Positions 1-7,448 of a stretch of DNA of 17,225 nt are shown in pieces. Position numbers and translations under genes: made by a program. Under the pieces are notes generated by a model. The model saw only the letters and a list, made by a program, of their open reading frames with translations, did not search any database and was not told the origin of the DNA. The stretch spans positions 1 to 17,225 of the forward strand of contig JAJRZV010000078.1 of assembly GCA_024275095.1 (NCBI GenBank), given 5' to 3'. Every line of letters starts with the position of its first letter. The first letter of the stretch is position 1. The stretch comes from a bacterium (GTDB lineage Bacteria > JAJRZV01).

Positions 1-1108
1 ACACAGACATGCCTTCCGACTCCAGCACATCCCTCACCCTGGTACGCACGGCCTCTCCCATCTCGTGCGTCCCGACCACCTTGATGTCCTCTCCATGTGA
101 TGCCATATCACGCGTACGATAACCATCCTCCACTGTATGTTCTACGGCTTTACGAATAATACGCGCTGCATCTTCCGCGCCCAGGGAAACCTCCAGCATC
201 AAAGCTGCTGAAAGAATCATGGCCAGTGGATTGGCAATGCCCCGGCCGGCGATATCAGGGGCGCTTCCGTGCACGGGTTCATAAAGTCCCTTCATTCCTT
301 CACCAACAGATGCAGACGGCAGAAGTCCGATGGACCCACTGATCATTGCTGCCTCGTCACTGAGGATGTCGCCGAACATGTTGGGGCACAGCAGTACGTC
401 AAAATCCTTGGGACGGCGTATAAGCTGCATGGAGGCATTGTCCACATACATGTGTTCCACTTCCACGTCCGGATACTCTTCAGCCACCTGGTTCACCACG
501 TTTATCCAGAACCTGAAGGTTTCCAGCACGTTGGCCTTATCCACAGATGTAAGTTTTTTCCTTCGCCTGCGCGCCATTTGAAATCCCATGCGGGCAATGC
601 GAGTCACCTCGTCACGCGTGTAACGCAATGTGTTGTACCCTTCCGTATCACTCATTCCCCTGGGCCGGCCGTAATAAAGCCCGCCGGTCAGCTCCCTCAA
701 CACAACAAGATCAACTCCCTCAACAAGTTCTCGTTTGAGAGGAGAGGCACCGGCAAGAGCACTGTAAACGTGAACAGGACGGATGTTGGCATAAAGCCCC
801 AGTTCTTTACGCAAAGCCAGCAACGCAGCCTCCGGTCGAATTTCATAATCCACATCATCCCATGCCGGACCACCAACTGCTCCCAGCAAAACAGCATCAC
901 ATTTAGAAATCTCCTCGAGGTCTTCTTCCCGCAGTGGTCTGCCGTAGCGGTCAATCGCGGCTCCGCCGACAAGATACTCAGAAAAATAAAATTTAATCCC
1001 CAGGGAAGCCGATATTTCCTGCAGCACCCCCAGCGCTTCGTTCATCACTTCCGGGCCGATCCCGTCTCCGGGCAGAACGGCTATTTTGTACTCCTTTACC
1101 TTGCTCAT
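1..1108 (-). CDS. leuB: 3-isopropylmalate dehydrogenase, 3' end cut by window edge
   Basis: LeuB oxidatively decarboxylates 3-isopropylmalate to 2-ketoisocaproate with NAD in the leucine pathway. Translating the minus strand from ATG at 1108 gives an uninterrupted frame of 369 codons to the window edge, which is about full family length, so only a few C-terminal residues should be missing. Visible motifs in order are GDGIGPEV near the N-terminus, GAVGGP, an arginine-rich substrate segment ([20 protein letters not shown]), [19 protein letters not shown], the metal/substrate segment [12 protein letters not shown], and [17 protein letters not shown]. The start overlaps the leuD stop as ATGA, with a weak AGGG upstream, which points to translational coupling. 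The frame runs off the left edge, so no stop was seen. Confidence 0.96.
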   Translation of the reverse strand, partial: MSKVKEYKIAVLPGDGIGPEVMNEALGVLQEISASLGIKFYFSEYLVGGAAIDRYGRPLREEDLEEISKCDAVLLGAVGGPAWDDVDYEIRPEAALLALRKELGLYANIRPVHVYSALAGASPLKRELVEGVDLVVLRELTGGLYYGRPRGMSDTEGYNTLRYTRDEVTRIARMGFQMARRRRKKLTSVDKANVLETFRFWINVVNQVAEEYPDVEVEHMYVDNASMQLIRRPKDFDVLLCPNMFGDILSDEAAMISGSIGLLPSASVGEGMKGLYEPVHGSAPDIAGRGIANPLAMILSAALMLEVSLGAEDAARIIRKAVEHTVEDGYRTRDMASHGEDIKVVGTHEMGEAVRTRVRDVLESEGMSV

Positions 1109-1599
1109 CTTCCCTGCATCCTCTTTTTCATGTAGTTCATCAGGCCTCCCGCTTCAAGAATTTCTCTCATGAATTGTGGAATGGGCTTTGCACTGTATTC
1201 CTTGCCGGTGGACAGGTTTCGTACAACACCTGTATCAAGATCCACTTCCAATTCATCGCCTGTTTTTATTTCCACCGCTTCATCCAGCTCGAGCAAAGGC
1301 AGACCGATGTTGAAGGCATTACGGTAAAAAATACGTGCAAATGAGCGAGCGATGACAAGAGGCACACCTGCTGCTTTTATCGCAATAGGGGCATGTTCCC
1401 TTGACGAGCCACAGCCGAAATTTCTACCACCGACAATAATGTCACCTTGCTGAACCTTATTGGGAAACTCAGGGTCTGCATCCTCCATCACATGGCGTGC
1501 CAGTTCGGCAGGGTCAGAAGTGTTGAGGTATCGTGCAGGGATGATTACATCAGTATCAATGTTGTCTCCAAACGTCCAGGCTTTCCCTTTTATATTCAT
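1105..1599 (-). CDS. leuD: 3-isopropylmalate dehydratase small subunit
   Basis: LeuD is the swivel-domain subunit of isopropylmalate isomerase, which with LeuC converts 2-isopropylmalate to 3-isopropylmalate. The protein is 164 residues, the short form typical of the archaeal/thermophile-type enzyme that pairs with a LeuC of about 420 residues. Near the N-terminus it has [16 protein letters not shown], followed by [15 protein letters not shown], the signature loop that shapes the active site. ATG at 1599 follows an AAGGGGG Shine-Dalgarno four bases upstream. The stop TGA overlaps the leuB ATG. The reading frame is the same as that of leuC upstream: the leuC stop TAG is followed by four sense codons (Q G G R) and then the leuD ATG. 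Confidence 0.96.
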   Translation of the reverse strand: MNIKGKAWTFGDNIDTDVIIPARYLNTSDPAELARHVMEDADPEFPNKVQQGDIIVGGRNFGCGSSREHAPIAIKAAGVPLVIARSFARIFYRNAFNIGLPLLELDEAVEIKTGDELEVDLDTGVVRNLSTGKEYSAKPIPQFMREILEAGGLMNYMKKRMQGR

Positions 1600-1611
1600 T
1601 CTGCCCCCTTG

Positions 1612-2883
1612 CTATGCACGGATATTGTCGGGATGTATTATATAACCTGCAACAGCCGATGCAGCCGCCACAGCCGGATTGGCCAGGTACACCTGAGACT
1701 TCGGATGCCCCATGCGACCGACGAAATTTCTGTTGGAAGTGGATATCGCCACTTCACCTTCCGCAAGCACCCCCATGTGTCCCCCCAAACAGGGACCGCA
1801 GGTAGGTGGACCAATAACAGCACCGGCCTCAACAAAAATTTCCATCAAGCCTTCCTTCAGGCAGCGCCGCCATATCTCCGGTGTAGCAGGGATGATGATA
1901 AGGCGTACTCCTTTACAGACCTTTCTGTCCTTGAGGATTTCTGCAGCAATCTTCAAATCACTGAACCATCCATTGGTACATGAACCTATGAACACCTGAT
2001 CTACAGCGATTTTCTCGCTTTCAACTTCCGAAACCGGAGACACATTACCAGGCGAATACGGTCGAGCCACGCACGGTTCCAGCTCGGAAAGATTCAATTC
2101 CACCACGCTGTGATAGGCGGCGTCAGAATCGCTCGAATACACCTTATAATCACGCTGAGCCCTCTTATTCACCCACTCCAATGTCACATCATCTGGCGGA
2201 ACGATGGCATTTTTCGCCCCGGCTTCCACACCCATGTTGCATATGGTCAACCGCTCCTCCACGCTGAAAGCGGCCATGCCGTCTCCTGTAAATTCCAGTG
2301 ACATATAGGTGGCACCGTCTGTACCGATGCGCCCTATAAGATGCAGTATCAGGTCTTTCCCATAAAACCACTGTAGTTTGCGTCCGTTCACATCAACACG
2401 AATTGTCGGTGGCACTTTGAGCCAGGTCTCACCCGTGGCCATGGCGTAGGCGATATCAGTACTTCCCACACCCGTTGAAAAGGCTCCAATACCTCCGTAA
2501 GTACACGTGTGAGAGTCAGCACCAAGTACAAGGTCACCCGGAAGCACAACGCCTTTTTCCGGAAGAAGTGCATGTTCCACGCCTACTTCCCCTATCTCAA
2601 AATACCACTTCACGTGCATATCATGTGCAAATCGTCGCACCATAAGCGCCTGTGTGGCAGCTTTTATGTCTTTATTGGGAGTAAAGTGATCAGGTACAAG
2701 TGCCACTTTTTCAGGATCAGCCAGCTTCTCTACACCCGCTTTTTTGAGATTCTCTATGGCAATGGGAGCAGTGATGTCATTGGCAAGGGCAAGGTCAACC
2801 TTCACCTGAACAATTTCACCCGGTGAAACACTATCGCGTCCCGCGTGGTCCGCAATAATCTTTTCACTTGCAGTCATTCCCAT
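1612..2883 (-). CDS. leuC: 3-isopropylmalate dehydratase large subunit
   Basis: LeuC is the iron-sulfur subunit of isopropylmalate isomerase. It belongs to the aconitase superfamily and is the short type (423 residues). Three cluster cysteines are visible, C302 in GSCTNGWFSDL and C362/C365 in GPPTCGPCLGGH, along with the substrate/cluster segment GADSHTCTYGG near residue 125. A homoaconitase paralogue is possible from sequence alone, but lying between leuA and leuD/leuB makes LeuC the best reading. I chose ATG at 2883 because AAGGAG sits 7 bases upstream (2891-2896). A GTG at 2889 overlapping the previous stop (GTGA) would add two residues. The stop is TAG, twelve bases before leuD. Confidence 0.95.
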   Translation of the reverse strand: MGMTASEKIIADHAGRDSVSPGEIVQVKVDLALANDITAPIAIENLKKAGVEKLADPEKVALVPDHFTPNKDIKAATQALMVRRFAHDMHVKWYFEIGEVGVEHALLPEKGVVLPGDLVLGADSHTCTYGGIGAFSTGVGSTDIAYAMATGETWLKVPPTIRVDVNGRKLQWFYGKDLILHLIGRIGTDGATYMSLEFTGDGMAAFSVEERLTICNMGVEAGAKNAIVPPDDVTLEWVNKRAQRDYKVYSSDSDAAYHSVVELNLSELEPCVARPYSPGNVSPVSEVESEKIAVDQVFIGSCTNGWFSDLKIAAEILKDRKVCKGVRLIIIPATPEIWRRCLKEGLMEIFVEAGAVIGPPTCGPCLGGHMGVLAEGEVAISTSNRNFVGRMGHPKSQVYLANPAVAAASAVAGYIIHPDNIRA

Positions 2884-2885
2884 AA

Positions 2886-3275
2886 TCACACTCCTTCGCG
2901 CACGGATTTTTTAGAATGCCGGCGGTACTGCAGGCGGTTAAGTGCGTTGACAAAAGCCTTGGCAGAGGCCACCACAATGTCCGTATGAGCTCCCCTGCCA
3001 ACAGCCACAACACCGTTTTCTTCAATGTATACACTTACCTTGCCCTGAGCATCAGTACCTCCGGTGATGGCGCTGACGCTGAACCTTTCAAGATGAACCT
3101 TTTCACCGGTAATTTTTTCTATAGCCCGGTACGTGGCATCCACGGGTCCATCACCAGTAGCGTATTCACGCCTGACCTTACCCTCCACTTCCATTTCCAC
3201 AGTGGCAAAAGGCATCATGTTGATTCCACACACCACATTCACGCTGAGAAGTTTGTATTTTTGAGGCAGGCGCAA
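2886..3275 (-). CDS. leuA: 2-isopropylmalate synthase regulatory domain, separate ORF after amber stop
   Basis: This is the C-terminal leucine-binding (LeuA_dimer) domain of 2-isopropylmalate synthase without its catalytic part. Family features are YKLLSVNVVCG at the start, ATGDGPVDATYRAIEKITG in the middle, ITGGTDAQGKV, and GRGAHTDIVVASAKAFVNALNR near the end. All 129 residues look intact. It is in the same frame as the catalytic ORF upstream, separated only by TAG GAA ATT. The first possible start is TTG at 3275, with AGGA from the stop region 4 bases upstream, so reinitiation would be needed if the TAG terminates. Alternatives are readthrough giving a 511-residue enzyme, a recent nonsense mutation, or a sequencing error. 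The stop TGA overlaps the upstream leuC start region. Domain identity is sure; separate expression is not. Confidence 0.72.
   Translation of the reverse strand: MRLPQKYKLLSVNVVCGINMMPFATVEMEVEGKVRREYATGDGPVDATYRAIEKITGEKVHLERFSVSAITGGTDAQGKVSVYIEENGVVAVGRGAHTDIVVASAKAFVNALNRLQYRRHSKKSVREGV
2891..2896 (-). promoter_or_regulatory. Shine-Dalgarno site of leuC
   Basis: AAGGAG on the minus strand lies 7 bases before ATG 2883 and inside the last codons of the LeuA regulatory domain. It favours ATG 2883 over the GTG at 2889, which would be too close. Confidence 0.7.
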
Positions 3276-3281
3276 AATTTC

Positions 3282-3284
3282 CTA
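3282..3284 (-). other. in-frame TAG splitting leuA
   Basis: The minus strand reads ATC GCC TAG GAA ATT TTG CGC. The frame of the catalytic ORF continues after TAG directly into the regulatory domain with no further stop until 2886. Replacing the TAG with any sense codon gives a LeuA of normal length (about 511 residues). TAG also ends leuC (1612-1614) and ilvB (7449-7451), so it appears to be a working stop in this genome. Confidence 0.95.
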
Positions 3285-4421
3285 GGCGATGAGCGCCTCG
3301 ATATCCTCGTCATACACCTCCTTTTTGTCCGCCAGGGCTTTAAACTTTCTGAACGCTTCCTGAAGCTGCTCTTCTGTCAGATTGTAGCCCATTGACTTCA
3401 CACGCTCCCTGAAAGCATGGCGCCCTGAATGTTTGCCGAGAACCAGCGCAGAAGATGGTACACCCACGTCTTCGGGTTTCATGATTTCGTAGGTGCTTTT
3501 CTCTTTGAGCACACCATCCTGGTGTATGCCTGCCTCGTGTGCAAACGCGTTGGCTCCAACAATTGCCTTGTTGGGCTGCACAGCAATTCCTGTAATTTGA
3601 GTAACCAGCCGCGACGTGGGATAAATCTGCCGTGTATCAATCCCGGTATAATAGCCGTACACATCCTTCCGCGTTTTCAGTAGCATCACAATCTCCTCGA
3701 GAGATGCATTGCCCGCGCGTTCGCCAATACCGTTCACAGTGCATTCCACCTGGCGTGCACCGGCCTTAACCGCAGCAATGGAATTGGCGGTGGCCAACCC
3801 CAAATCGTTATGACAATGAACGCTGATAATAACCCTATCTATGCCTTCAACTTCTGTACGTATTTTGCGTATAAGGCTCGCGTATTCCTCTGGAACGGTA
3901 TATCCCACCGTATCAGGGACATTAATCACCTTCACCCCTGCTTTTACCACTGCCTGAAAAATCCGGCAGAGAAAATCCGGATCGGAACGTGTCGCATCTT
4001 CCGCGGAAAACTCCACGTTTTCTGTATACGATAACGCCCTTTCCACAGCCTTGACCGACCGCTCCAGTACCTCATCCGGCTCCATGCGTAACTTGTGCTT
4101 CATGTGAATGGGACTCGTGGCAATGAAAACATGAATGCGTGGTTTTTTTGCATCCTTGAGCGCTTCCCACGCTCTGTCAATATCTTCATCGTTCGTGCGT
4201 GCAAGACCAGCCACTTCACAGTTGGTGACAACCTTTGCAACCTCTCTTACCGCTTCAAAATCTCCTTCCGAGGCAATGGGGAAACCCGCCTCTATCACAT
4301 CCACGCCGAGCCTCTCGAGCTGCTGGGCCACGCGGATCTTCTCCTCAATGGTCATGCTAAACCCCGGCGCCTGTTCGCCATCCCTGAGCGTGGTATCAAA
4401 AATGTAAACTCTATCAGCCAT
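3282..4421 (-). CDS. leuA: 2-isopropylmalate synthase catalytic part, ends at amber codon
   Basis: LeuA condenses 2-ketoisovalerate with acetyl-CoA to 2-isopropylmalate, the committed and normally leucine-inhibited step of leucine synthesis. This 379-residue ORF holds the TIM-barrel catalytic domain and the linker subdomain. Visible motifs are [12 protein letters not shown] (R13, D14), the metal-binding [22 protein letters not shown], and [12 protein letters not shown]. It ends at the linker with EDIEALIA and then TAG, whereas family members run to about 510-520 residues through a regulatory domain that here follows in frame. ATG 4421 gives the canonical [11 protein letters not shown] start with AGGAGG about 11 bases upstream; GTG 4433 lies on that site and was rejected. 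In studied orthologues, as I recall, removing the regulatory domain abolishes synthase activity, so this piece probably needs the downstream domain. Confidence 0.92.
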   Translation of the reverse strand: MADRVYIFDTTLRDGEQAPGFSMTIEEKIRVAQQLERLGVDVIEAGFPIASEGDFEAVREVAKVVTNCEVAGLARTNDEDIDRAWEALKDAKKPRIHVFIATSPIHMKHKLRMEPDEVLERSVKAVERALSYTENVEFSAEDATRSDPDFLCRIFQAVVKAGVKVINVPDTVGYTVPEEYASLIRKIRTEVEGIDRVIISVHCHNDLGLATANSIAAVKAGARQVECTVNGIGERAGNASLEEIVMLLKTRKDVYGYYTGIDTRQIYPTSRLVTQITGIAVQPNKAIVGANAFAHEAGIHQDGVLKEKSTYEIMKPEDVGVPSSALVLGKHSGRHAFRERVKSMGYNLTEEQLQEAFRKFKALADKKEVYDEDIEALIA

Positions 4422-4456
4422 GAAAGCACCCACCTCCTGAAAACTCGTTCAAAAAT

Positions 4457-5260
4457 TCACTGCGGCCTCACCTCTTCGGGAGCCGGCACTTTGGACTCTT
4501 CAGAGACCGGGCGCCGCACAAGCGCCATAATACCTCCCACCAGACCCGAGAGGAAGTAAGCATAAGCAAATCCGAATAGCGCTTTTGCCGGCTCCGCTGA
4601 AATAAGAACAATGACAAGCACGACGAAAAACATTGATATGAAAGGCTTTCGTTTCAAAAGACCAAGGTCTTTAAAACTGGGGAAAGGGATATTGCTGATC
4701 ATCACAAAACTTATTACATACATGAGCACAATAAGCGCTATATGCAGCCACGGTCCCGGAGTCACTCCCAAGTCGCGGAAGATAAGTACAGTAGAGGCAA
4801 TGATACCTGCTGCACCAGGTGTAGGCAATCCTCGAAAAGAGGACTTTTCAACCGTACTGTATTGAAGGTTGAAGCGTGCCAGCCTGAGGGCTGCACACGC
4901 CACGTAAAGAAAGGCCCCCAGCCATCCCCATCGTCCATAAGGCTGAAGCACCCACAGGTATGCAAGCAGCGCCGGTGCAACCCCAAAGGAAATTAAATCA
5001 GCCAGGGAATCATACTGAACTCCAAAACCTGAAACACTCCTGGTCAACCGAGCCACACGGCCATCCATGCCGTCAAAGACGGCTGCAAGGAATATCGCGA
5101 TCGCAGCCTTGTGATACTCTCCCTTGATGCTGCTGATAATGGAAAAGAAGCCGAAAAAAAGGCCCAGGCTTGTGAGGAAATTCGGAAGTATGTAAACACC
5201 GCGTCTCGGTTCATCTACCGCACGAATACGTCTTTTCTTCTTCTTGTTGCTTGATTTCAC
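4457..5260 (-). CDS. pssA: CDP-diacylglycerol--serine O-phosphatidyltransferase
   Basis: PssA makes phosphatidylserine from CDP-diacylglycerol and serine at the inner membrane; the adjacent psd then makes phosphatidylethanolamine. The CDP-alcohol phosphotransferase signature is complete at residues 63-88: DGMDGRVAR, then a glycine, and two more aspartates in GVQYDSLAD. Several hydrophobic segments follow, ending with a proline/glutamate-rich tail. The N-terminus is very basic (KSSNKKKKRRIR). I prefer GTG at 5260 because GAGG (5269-5272) lies 8 bases upstream. GTG at 5269 overlaps the psd stop as GTGA and would add three residues, but it sits on the ribosome-binding site. There are 35 bases between its stop and leuA. 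Confidence 0.93.
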   Translation of the reverse strand: MKSSNKKKKRRIRAVDEPRRGVYILPNFLTSLGLFFGFFSIISSIKGEYHKAAIAIFLAAVFDGMDGRVARLTRSVSGFGVQYDSLADLISFGVAPALLAYLWVLQPYGRWGWLGAFLYVACAALRLARFNLQYSTVEKSSFRGLPTPGAAGIIASTVLIFRDLGVTPGPWLHIALIVLMYVISFVMISNIPFPSFKDLGLLKRKPFISMFFVVLVIVLISAEPAKALFGFAYAYFLSGLVGGIMALVRRPVSEESKVPAPEEVRPQ

Positions 5261-5265
5261 TTTTC

Positions 5266-5883
5266 TCACCTCGCTACCAAGGTTTCACCTGCCCTTACTC
5301 TATCTCCTTTCTTGACAATCACCTCCACGTTCGCAGGCATTATAAGGTCCACTCTTGAACCAAACGCAATGAGACCAACGCGTTCCCCCCTCTTTACCAA
5401 ATCTCCCGGGGTCTTGTAGAAAAAAATCCGTCGCGCAAAAGCGCCAGCCACCTGAACGAATTTAAAACGGGCGCCATCTTCTCTCTCGACCACAACTTCA
5501 TTTCGTTCGTTATGCATCTGGGCCTCATCTGTGTGTGCGATAAAAAAACGACCCCGGTGGTATCTGGTCTCCTTGATAGTTCCCGCTTCCGGCGCCCGGT
5601 TCACGTGTACGTCAAAGGCAGACATAAAAATGCTTACACATATTGCATCTTCTCCCACATCACCATCTGACACTTTATCCACTCTTATCACACGACCATC
5701 TGCAGGTGCCACATAACCGTGAGAACCCGGTACGGTCCGTTCCGGATCTCTAAAAAACCAGAGAGAAAACAGTGCCACAGCAGCAAAGGGAGCTGCCAGG
5801 AGTTTCATATTGAGCACATAAAAGAGTAAAGCAGGTAAAGCAGCTCCGAGAATAAATACATATCCGCGCCTGGCAATTCTCAT
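5266..5883 (-). CDS. psd: phosphatidylserine decarboxylase proenzyme, short archaeal-type
   Basis: Psd decarboxylates phosphatidylserine to phosphatidylethanolamine using a pyruvoyl group made by self-cleavage. The protein is 205 residues, the short form. An N-terminal hydrophobic hairpin (about residues 8-44) anchors it to the membrane, followed by FFRDPER, the conserved APADGRV, and DVHVNRAPE. The predicted cleavage site is Gly175-Ser176 within [12 protein letters not shown], giving a large beta chain and a 30-residue alpha chain bearing the pyruvoyl group. ATG 5883 overlaps the ilvC stop as ATGA, with AGGG a few bases upstream. The pairing with pssA makes the function clear. Confidence 0.94.
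   Translation of the reverse strand: MRIARRGYVFILGAALPALLFYVLNMKLLAAPFAAVALFSLWFFRDPERTVPGSHGYVAPADGRVIRVDKVSDGDVGEDAICVSIFMSAFDVHVNRAPEAGTIKETRYHRGRFFIAHTDEAQMHNERNEVVVEREDGARFKFVQVAGAFARRIFFYKTPGDLVKRGERVGLIAFGSRVDLIMPANVEVIVKKGDRVRAGETLVAR
5269..5272 (-). promoter_or_regulatory. Shine-Dalgarno site deciding the pssA start
   Basis: GAGG on the minus strand lies 8 bases before GTG 5260. It partly coincides with the alternative GTG at 5269, which argues against that start. Confidence 0.5.
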
Positions 5884-6890
5884 TTTTCCCTGACGAGTTT
5901 TTTCTCTTTCAACCAGGGCATCATGCCTCGCAGGCGTTCACCAACTTCTTCTATTGGATGTGCCTCCCACTCCCGTGTCAAAGCGTTGAACACAGGACGA
6001 CCGGCTCTATTCTCCAGAATCCATTCCCTGGCAAATGTGCCACTTTGAATCTCGTCCAGTATGCGCTTCATCTCTTCCTTGACAGCGCTGTTGATCACTC
6101 TGGGGCCTCTCGTGAGGTCACCATATTTAGCGGTTGAACTGATGGAGTAGCGCATGTTCTTGATCCCGCCTTCATATATGAGGTCCACAATAAGTTTAAC
6201 CTCATGCAGGCACTCAAAATAAGCCAGTTCCGGAGGATAACCAGCCTCCACCAGTGTCTCAAACCCTGCGCGAATAAGACTTGTCAGTCCTCCACACAAA
6301 ACCACCTGTTCTCCAAAAAGGTCTGTCTCCGTTTCGTCTTTAAAAGTGGTTTCTATGATTCCCGCTCTGCCCGCACCAATAGCATCAGCATACGCAACAG
6401 CCAGCTGAAGTGCGTCACCAGAAGGGTTCTGGTGTACAGCAACGAGCGCTGGCACACCCCTGCCTTCTTCGTATTCACTACGCACCAGATGACCAGGACC
6501 CTTGGGAGCCACCATAAAGACGTTTACATCACCCGGGGGAACAATCTGGCTGAAATGAATGTTAAATCCATGGGCAAAACCCAGATACTTACCTGCTGAA
6601 AGGTTGGAGGCAATGTGTTGTTCATAAATAGCCGGCTGATGTTCATCCGGCACAAGCATCATAATCACCTCTCCCTGTGAGGCAGCCCAGCCAGCATCGC
6701 CGGTTTCAAATCCCGCATCTTTCGCACGCTGCCACCCCGGAGAACCTTCCAGTTCTCCTACAACTACCGTAACGCCACTGTCACGGAGATTCAGTGCGTG
6801 GGCATGCCCCTGACTTCCGAAACCGATAACAGTCACTTTTTTGCTCTTGATGAGTTCTGCATTGGCATCGCTGGAATAGTACACTTTCAT
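5880..6890 (-). CDS. ilvC: ketol-acid reductoisomerase, class I
   Basis: IlvC isomerises and reduces acetolactate or acetohydroxybutyrate to the dihydroxy acids of valine and isoleucine synthesis. The 336-residue length is that of class I enzymes. The Rossmann motif [13 protein letters not shown] is at residues 23-35. Metal-binding and catalytic segments include [12 protein letters not shown] and [11 protein letters not shown]. The cofactor loop after the second beta strand reads [12 protein letters not shown] (residues 42-53): E46 and E48 are acidic and the arginine usually found there to hold the NADPH 2'-phosphate is absent, which suggests NADH use or dual specificity (inference). I chose ATG 6890 because AGGAGG is 6 bases upstream; TTG 6896 was rejected. 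The stop overlaps the psd ATG. Confidence 0.97.
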   Translation of the reverse strand: MKVYYSSDANAELIKSKKVTVIGFGSQGHAHALNLRDSGVTVVVGELEGSPGWQRAKDAGFETGDAGWAASQGEVIMMLVPDEHQPAIYEQHIASNLSAGKYLGFAHGFNIHFSQIVPPGDVNVFMVAPKGPGHLVRSEYEEGRGVPALVAVHQNPSGDALQLAVAYADAIGAGRAGIIETTFKDETETDLFGEQVVLCGGLTSLIRAGFETLVEAGYPPELAYFECLHEVKLIVDLIYEGGIKNMRYSISSTAKYGDLTRGPRVINSAVKEEMKRILDEIQSGTFAREWILENRAGRPVFNALTREWEAHPIEEVGERLRGMMPWLKEKKLVREK

Positions 6891-6896
6891 GAGCAA

Positions 6897-6902
6897 CCTC
6901 CT
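6897..6902 (-). promoter_or_regulatory. Shine-Dalgarno site of ilvC
   Basis: A perfect AGGAGG lies 6 bases before ATG 6890, in the 21-base gap after ilvN. It excludes the upstream in-frame TTG 6896 as the start. Confidence 0.75.
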
Positions 6903-6911
6903 GAAAAAGTC

Positions 6912-7430
6912 TCAGGCTACGTGCCTGGTGCCTTCCTGTTCACGTTTTTTTGCGGTACGGGCCATCGCCACCTTGCCTGTGCGTGCAATGTCCCGAATAC
7001 CAAAAGGTTTCATCAATTCAATGAAGGCTCCGATCTTGCCCTCATCGCCTGTAATTTCGACGACATAGGCCGATGGAGAAACGTCGACGATTTTGGCCCT
7101 GAAAATATCCACCGTTCTGAGGATTTCCGCACGATGTTCTGGAGCTGCGTTAACTTTTACAAGCACCAGTTCCCTTTCCACATGCTCTGTGGTGGTGAGG
7201 TCTGTAACTTTTATTACGTCAATGAGCTTTCTCAGTTGCTTGATGATCTGTTCAATAATCTGATCATCACCTGAAGTCACAATTGTCATTTTCGAGACGG
7301 TGGGATCAGTTGTCTCCGCCACACACAGGCTTTCTATGTTATATCCCCGTCCGCTGAAGAGCCCCGCCACGCGAGCAAGAACCCCGAAACGATTTTCCAC
7401 AAGAAGGGAAATAGTATGTCTTCTAACCAT
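6912..7430 (-). CDS. ilvN: acetolactate synthase small (regulatory) subunit
   Basis: IlvN is the ACT-domain regulatory subunit that binds valine and activates the catalytic subunit IlvB. The protein is 172 residues, the usual long form. The N-terminal ACT domain (about residues 4-75) begins [29 protein letters not shown], broken here only by its conserved glycine/asparagine turn, with [10 protein letters not shown] following. A second ACT-like half covers roughly residues 84-155 with [22 protein letters not shown] 7430 has GGAGG 6 bases upstream (7437-7441), in the short gap after the ilvB stop. The C-terminal tail is charged and probably disordered. Confidence 0.95.
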   Translation of the reverse strand: MVRRHTISLLVENRFGVLARVAGLFSGRGYNIESLCVAETTDPTVSKMTIVTSGDDQIIEQIIKQLRKLIDVIKVTDLTTTEHVERELVLVKVNAAPEHRAEILRTVDIFRAKIVDVSPSAYVVEITGDEGKIGAFIELMKPFGIRDIARTGKVAMARTAKKREQEGTRHVA

Positions 7431-7448
7431 GCATCACCTCCGCTTATT

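Noticed and set aside
269-1135. Plus-strand ORF of 288 codons
   Set aside because: It lies opposite leuB, whose minus-strand translation shows all family motifs; the plus-strand product has no recognisable domain and reads like an antisense shadow.
1447-1983. Plus-strand ORF of 178 codons across the leuD/leuC junction
   Set aside because: Antisense to two well-supported genes; composition looks like a shadow.
3282-3284. Pyrrolysine insertion at the leuA TAG
   Set aside because: No reason for pyrrolysine in LeuA, no pyl genes in view, and TAG serves as a stop for leuC and ilvB; kept only as a remote alternative.
3275-3290. Frameshift explanation for the split leuA
   Set aside because: Both halves are in the same frame; only a single stop codon separates them.
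4422-4456. T-box or leucine attenuator before leuA
   Set aside because: The gap is only 35 bases, too short for a T-box or for a leader peptide with alternative hairpins.
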